From: Candidula unifasciata
Taxonomy: Eukaryota; Mollusca; Gastropoda; Stylommatophora; Geomitridae
NCBI GenBank assembly: GCA_905116865.2
Contig: CAJHNH020008543.1
Coordinates: 183,283 to 247,282, forward strand
Length of the DNA stretch: 64,000 nucleotides
Reading direction: 5' to 3'
A program made the translations under genes and the position numbers. Within the stretch, counting starts at the first letter, position 1; every line of letters starts with the position of its first letter. The notes under the pieces are model-generated. The model had not been told where the DNA came from and did no database searches. It saw only the letters and a program-made list of their open reading frames with translations. Of the stretch, positions 60,305 through 64,000 are shown in pieces.

Positions 60305-62318
60305 GGAGAGAGAGAGAGAGAAAGAGAGTAGAGAATGTCATGGAATGGCCGTAACCACCCCTACCCTTTGGACTATTCGTGACGCTAGCGCCCCTAGTGG
60401 CGAGGTCACATTCAAATATCGACCCGTCATGTGGGTATATAGTCCATCATGTCAATTTACACCTATGTATGAGGGAATACACATTACTATATGGTCTGAA
60501 TCTCTTGGAATGTCTACATTTTCAAATTTACAGTTTAAAGTTAGATATTCTTTGTGTTATTATTCTTAATCCGAGAGGACGATTTATACCTTGGCGTATT
60601 AATCGGCGCACTTTTTCTGCTAAAGTGACGCCACAATTTTTCCCTCTCATTCTCTGCCCGACAGCCAAGAAGAACTGATGTTCATAAATGTGTCTCTAAA
60701 ATTTGTACTCTGAGAAGGCGGCTTTTGTGGCCAGGATATTTCCTAAAGCTTGGGTAAGTCGATTAGAGTTTACGAGTACCATGTATATATAATAGATATA
60801 TTTTTGCCCCGCTGCTGAGGAGAGGGATGATCCGGCTATGAAACATTACAGAGCGAGACTGTTCTTGGTGTCAAAATACTCCCTACCACCTAAATCAAAC
60901 CTTCCCCTTTTCAAGCTGAGAGTATGTGCACTAACAACCCCAACATTAGTATAAATGATTTAATCTAGCAGTCCAATCGTTCCATAACTAACTAGTTGTG
61001 AAAATGGATGGCGACATAGAAGCCGGCAGATTAATTGGGTCAGCACACAGCTTCACCGATCGGCGAGAGACACACAAAGTGAGGTCAGAGGTTATTTATA
61101 GGAAACTTAGACACAACACAGGGTACCTGGAAGGCTAGGGTCAAAATGTGGAAAATTTAATATACATATGTGGGTAAGTGGTAGTCTGTGTGACTACAGG
61201 TCCAGATGTGGATGTGGAGAGATGATGATCTCTGTCTGAGATAAGTGTGTCTCCACTGTGGAACTTATCTCATGTCTCTTATATGGACTGATTGAAGGTG
61301 CTGGGCATATGAGTTGAGATAACTGCTAATTCTGGTGTTCCACTTCCTCACAGGATGATATCTCCTTGGAAGCCAGGTAGTTAATCAACAGTCCATACAG
61401 TCACCAACTTTAAAGCCACCAGCTTGATTGCCACAAACTCTTATGTGCCACCGGCAGCCAGAAGATAGTGCCATGGGGGCCTGTTGACGACTCTGTTCAG
61501 ACAGCTCGGTAGCAGCCATTGTTTCAGTAGGAGAAGTCCATATCAAGGGAGCCGTCTGGAGAAGCCGGACAGGGCCTATCATTTGTAGTGACCCATTCTT
61601 ATTCAATATTATATCAGACAGAATGATATTTTTTCGAAGTACAGTTCCTGAGATGCCGAGGAGCCAACCAGTCTAGTAACTTTGTTCCAGACGTCCCAGT
61701 TGGTGTGATGCAAATGTTGCTCTGGACCAGACTCAGAGCAAGATAACTCCATCAGAACTCTGTGCCTGGTTACTAGATTTACTATTCTCACATGTGCCAT
61801 GATGATAATGGCGGCTCTCTGGAAAAACTGAGTGACATGCATATCTAATATGTCTGTCGATTCTTAATGTCTTTGAATTCCTTTTTCCCGATTCATGATG
61901 TATTTGCCGAGCTTATTACATGTCTTTGAAATTTTTCAGTATTGAAGTTTTCAGCTATCTGAAGTGAGTATTAATATATTACATCATATTCTGTGTTAAC
62001 ATGACTATGATAGTAAACTATCATAGTCTGGAGGCTATTTTCTTGTAGTAGTGGGGATGTGCGGCTAAGTTGCGCCTAGGAATATATATATTCTGTTGTG
62101 CCATAACTTGTGTTGCCCCACCCCTGAAATAGGTTGAATGCGTATTTTGGCCGCGGGACACCACATAGACCAATACGAGCCGACATTCCAACATTTATAC
62201 TATTTCAGAGTGCTGTTGATTCATTAGGAGAAATCGTTTATCGGGCACGTGACACGAGCGGTATGTAAAGAGAAGAAGTATTAGAGAGAAGGAGGGACAA
62301 AATAAACGAAACAGGGAA
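59599..62318. other. Mostly unique 2.7-kb stretch
   Basis: It holds poly-G at 59790-59806, (GATA)n/(GA)n at 60236-60330, and otherwise low-repeat sequence. Small frames at 60345-60569, 61385-61606 and 61609-61842 have no recognisable domain. The expected 5' Eph exons were sought here on the minus strand and not recognised. Confidence 0.5.
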
Positions 62319-62955
<637 letters not shown>

Positions 62956-63097
62956 ACAGAGTGTATAGATAGATCATTAAGTCTGGCAGTATATATTTGG
63001 CATGCCATCCACGTTTGCAGCCACTGCTGGCCCTGGCAGTCAAGTGCTCTCCTTAGCAGGCAGTTGCCGCTCCACGATCTGCTAACCAATCATCAAG

Positions 63098-63835
63098 CTA
63101 GTCAACCAGACTAATAATGGCAACTAGTCAACCAGACCAACAATGGCAACTAGTCAACCAGACCAACAATGGCAATTAGTCAACCAGACCAACAATGGCA
63201 ATTAGTCAACCAGACCAATAATGGCAACTAGTCAACCAGACCCATAATGGCAACTAGTCAACCAGACCAATAATGGCAACTAGTCAACCAGACCAATAAT
63301 GGCAACTAGTCAACCAGACCAATAATGGCAACTAGTCAACCAGACCAATAATGGCAACTAGTCAACCAGACCAATAATGGCAACTAGTCAACCAGACCAA
63401 TAATGGCAACGAGTCAACCAGACCAATAATGGCAACTAGTCAACCAGACCAATAGTGGCAACTAGTCAACCAGACCAATAATGGCAACTAGTCAACCAGA
63501 CCAATAATGGCAACTAGTCAACCAGACTAATAATGGCAATTAGTCAACCAGACCAATAATGGCAATTAGTCAACCAGACCAATAATGGCAACTAGTCAAC
63601 CAGACCAACAATGGCAACTAGTCAACCAGACCAATAATGGCAACTAGTCAACCAGACCAATAATGACAACTAGTCAACCAGACCAACAATGGCAACTAGT
63701 CAACCAGACCAACAATGGCAATTAGTCAACCAGACCAACAATGGCAATTAGTCAACCAGACCAATAATGGCAACCAGCCAACCAGACCAATAATGGCAAC
63801 CAGCCAACCAGACCAATAATGGCAACCAGCCAACC
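63098..63835. repeat. 26-bp minisatellite, about 28 copies
   Basis: The unit contains aactagtcaaccagacc and aataatggc, with small-subtype variation (caatgg, ttagtc). Confidence 0.97.
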
Positions 63836-64000
63836 AACTAGTATATCAACCAGACAATCAACCAGTATTTCAACCCGACAACCAACCAGTATATCCACCA
63901 GACAACCAACCAGTATATCCACCAGACAAGCAGCCAGTATATCCACTAGACAACCAGCCAGTATATCAACCAGACAACCAGCCAGTATATCAACCAGACA
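63836..64000. repeat. 24-bp minisatellite, about 7 copies, running off the window
   Basis: The unit contains accagtatatccaccagac and aacc. It shares the caaccagac core with the neighbouring 26-bp array, so one probably arose from the other. Confidence 0.93.

Noticed and set aside
60385..60405. gcgcccctagtggcg, resembling a CTCF site
   Set aside because: One base short of the usual spacing, and a single match of this length is not enough evidence.

Overview
This is animal nuclear DNA, most likely from a gastropod mollusc (the clade is an inference from overall character; the species cannot be named). It has spliced short exons, several tRNA-derived SINE families, 5'-truncated non-LTR retrotransposon ends, hAT-type miniature elements, and a very high load of micro- and minisatellites. 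There is no prokaryotic gene organisation, operon or CRISPR array.

The only protein-coding gene I can support is an Eph-family receptor tyrosine kinase on the minus strand, spread over about 41 kb (47181 down to 5833). Read 5' to 3' on the minus strand: two exons of the ephrin-binding domain (47033-47181, 45526-45703); one exon finishing that domain and entering the cysteine-rich region (43918-44278); one cysteine-rich/EGF-like exon (40917-41069); two exons for the first fibronectin III domain (36522-36702, 33508-33635); two for a second FN3 domain (32068-32276, 13846-13918); two exons that look like a second copy of that FN3 domain (9029-9157, 7302-7377); and a transmembrane exon (5833-5929). 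All adjacent junctions except one join in phase with GT-AG or, once, GC-AG borders. The exception is the boundary between the two FN3-2 copies, where the phases forbid a direct join. The signal peptide and the start of the ligand-binding domain lie above 47.2 kb or outside the window. The juxtamembrane, kinase and SAM exons lie below position 1.

Nearly every intron holds one or more tandem arrays (periods 15 to 72 bp, up to 2.6 kb long). Two arrays incorporate a splice site of the gene: the 24-bp array at 45697-46395 repeats the exon-2 acceptor, and the 15-bp array at 3240-5832 starts at the transmembrane-exon donor and carries an internal copy of that exon's last 18 bases. Because many periods are multiples of three, the arrays give long open frames on both strands; none is called as a gene.

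The upper part (47.2-64 kb) is intron or upstream flank, made of microsatellites, composite satellites, SINEs and a retrotransposon relic, with no recognisable exon. Points of highest interest are the duplicated and perhaps alternatively spliced FN3-2 exon pair, the splice-site-seeded minisatellites, and a 196-bp hAT miniature element at 39559-39754 whose sequence closely resembles the horizontally spread SPIN family.
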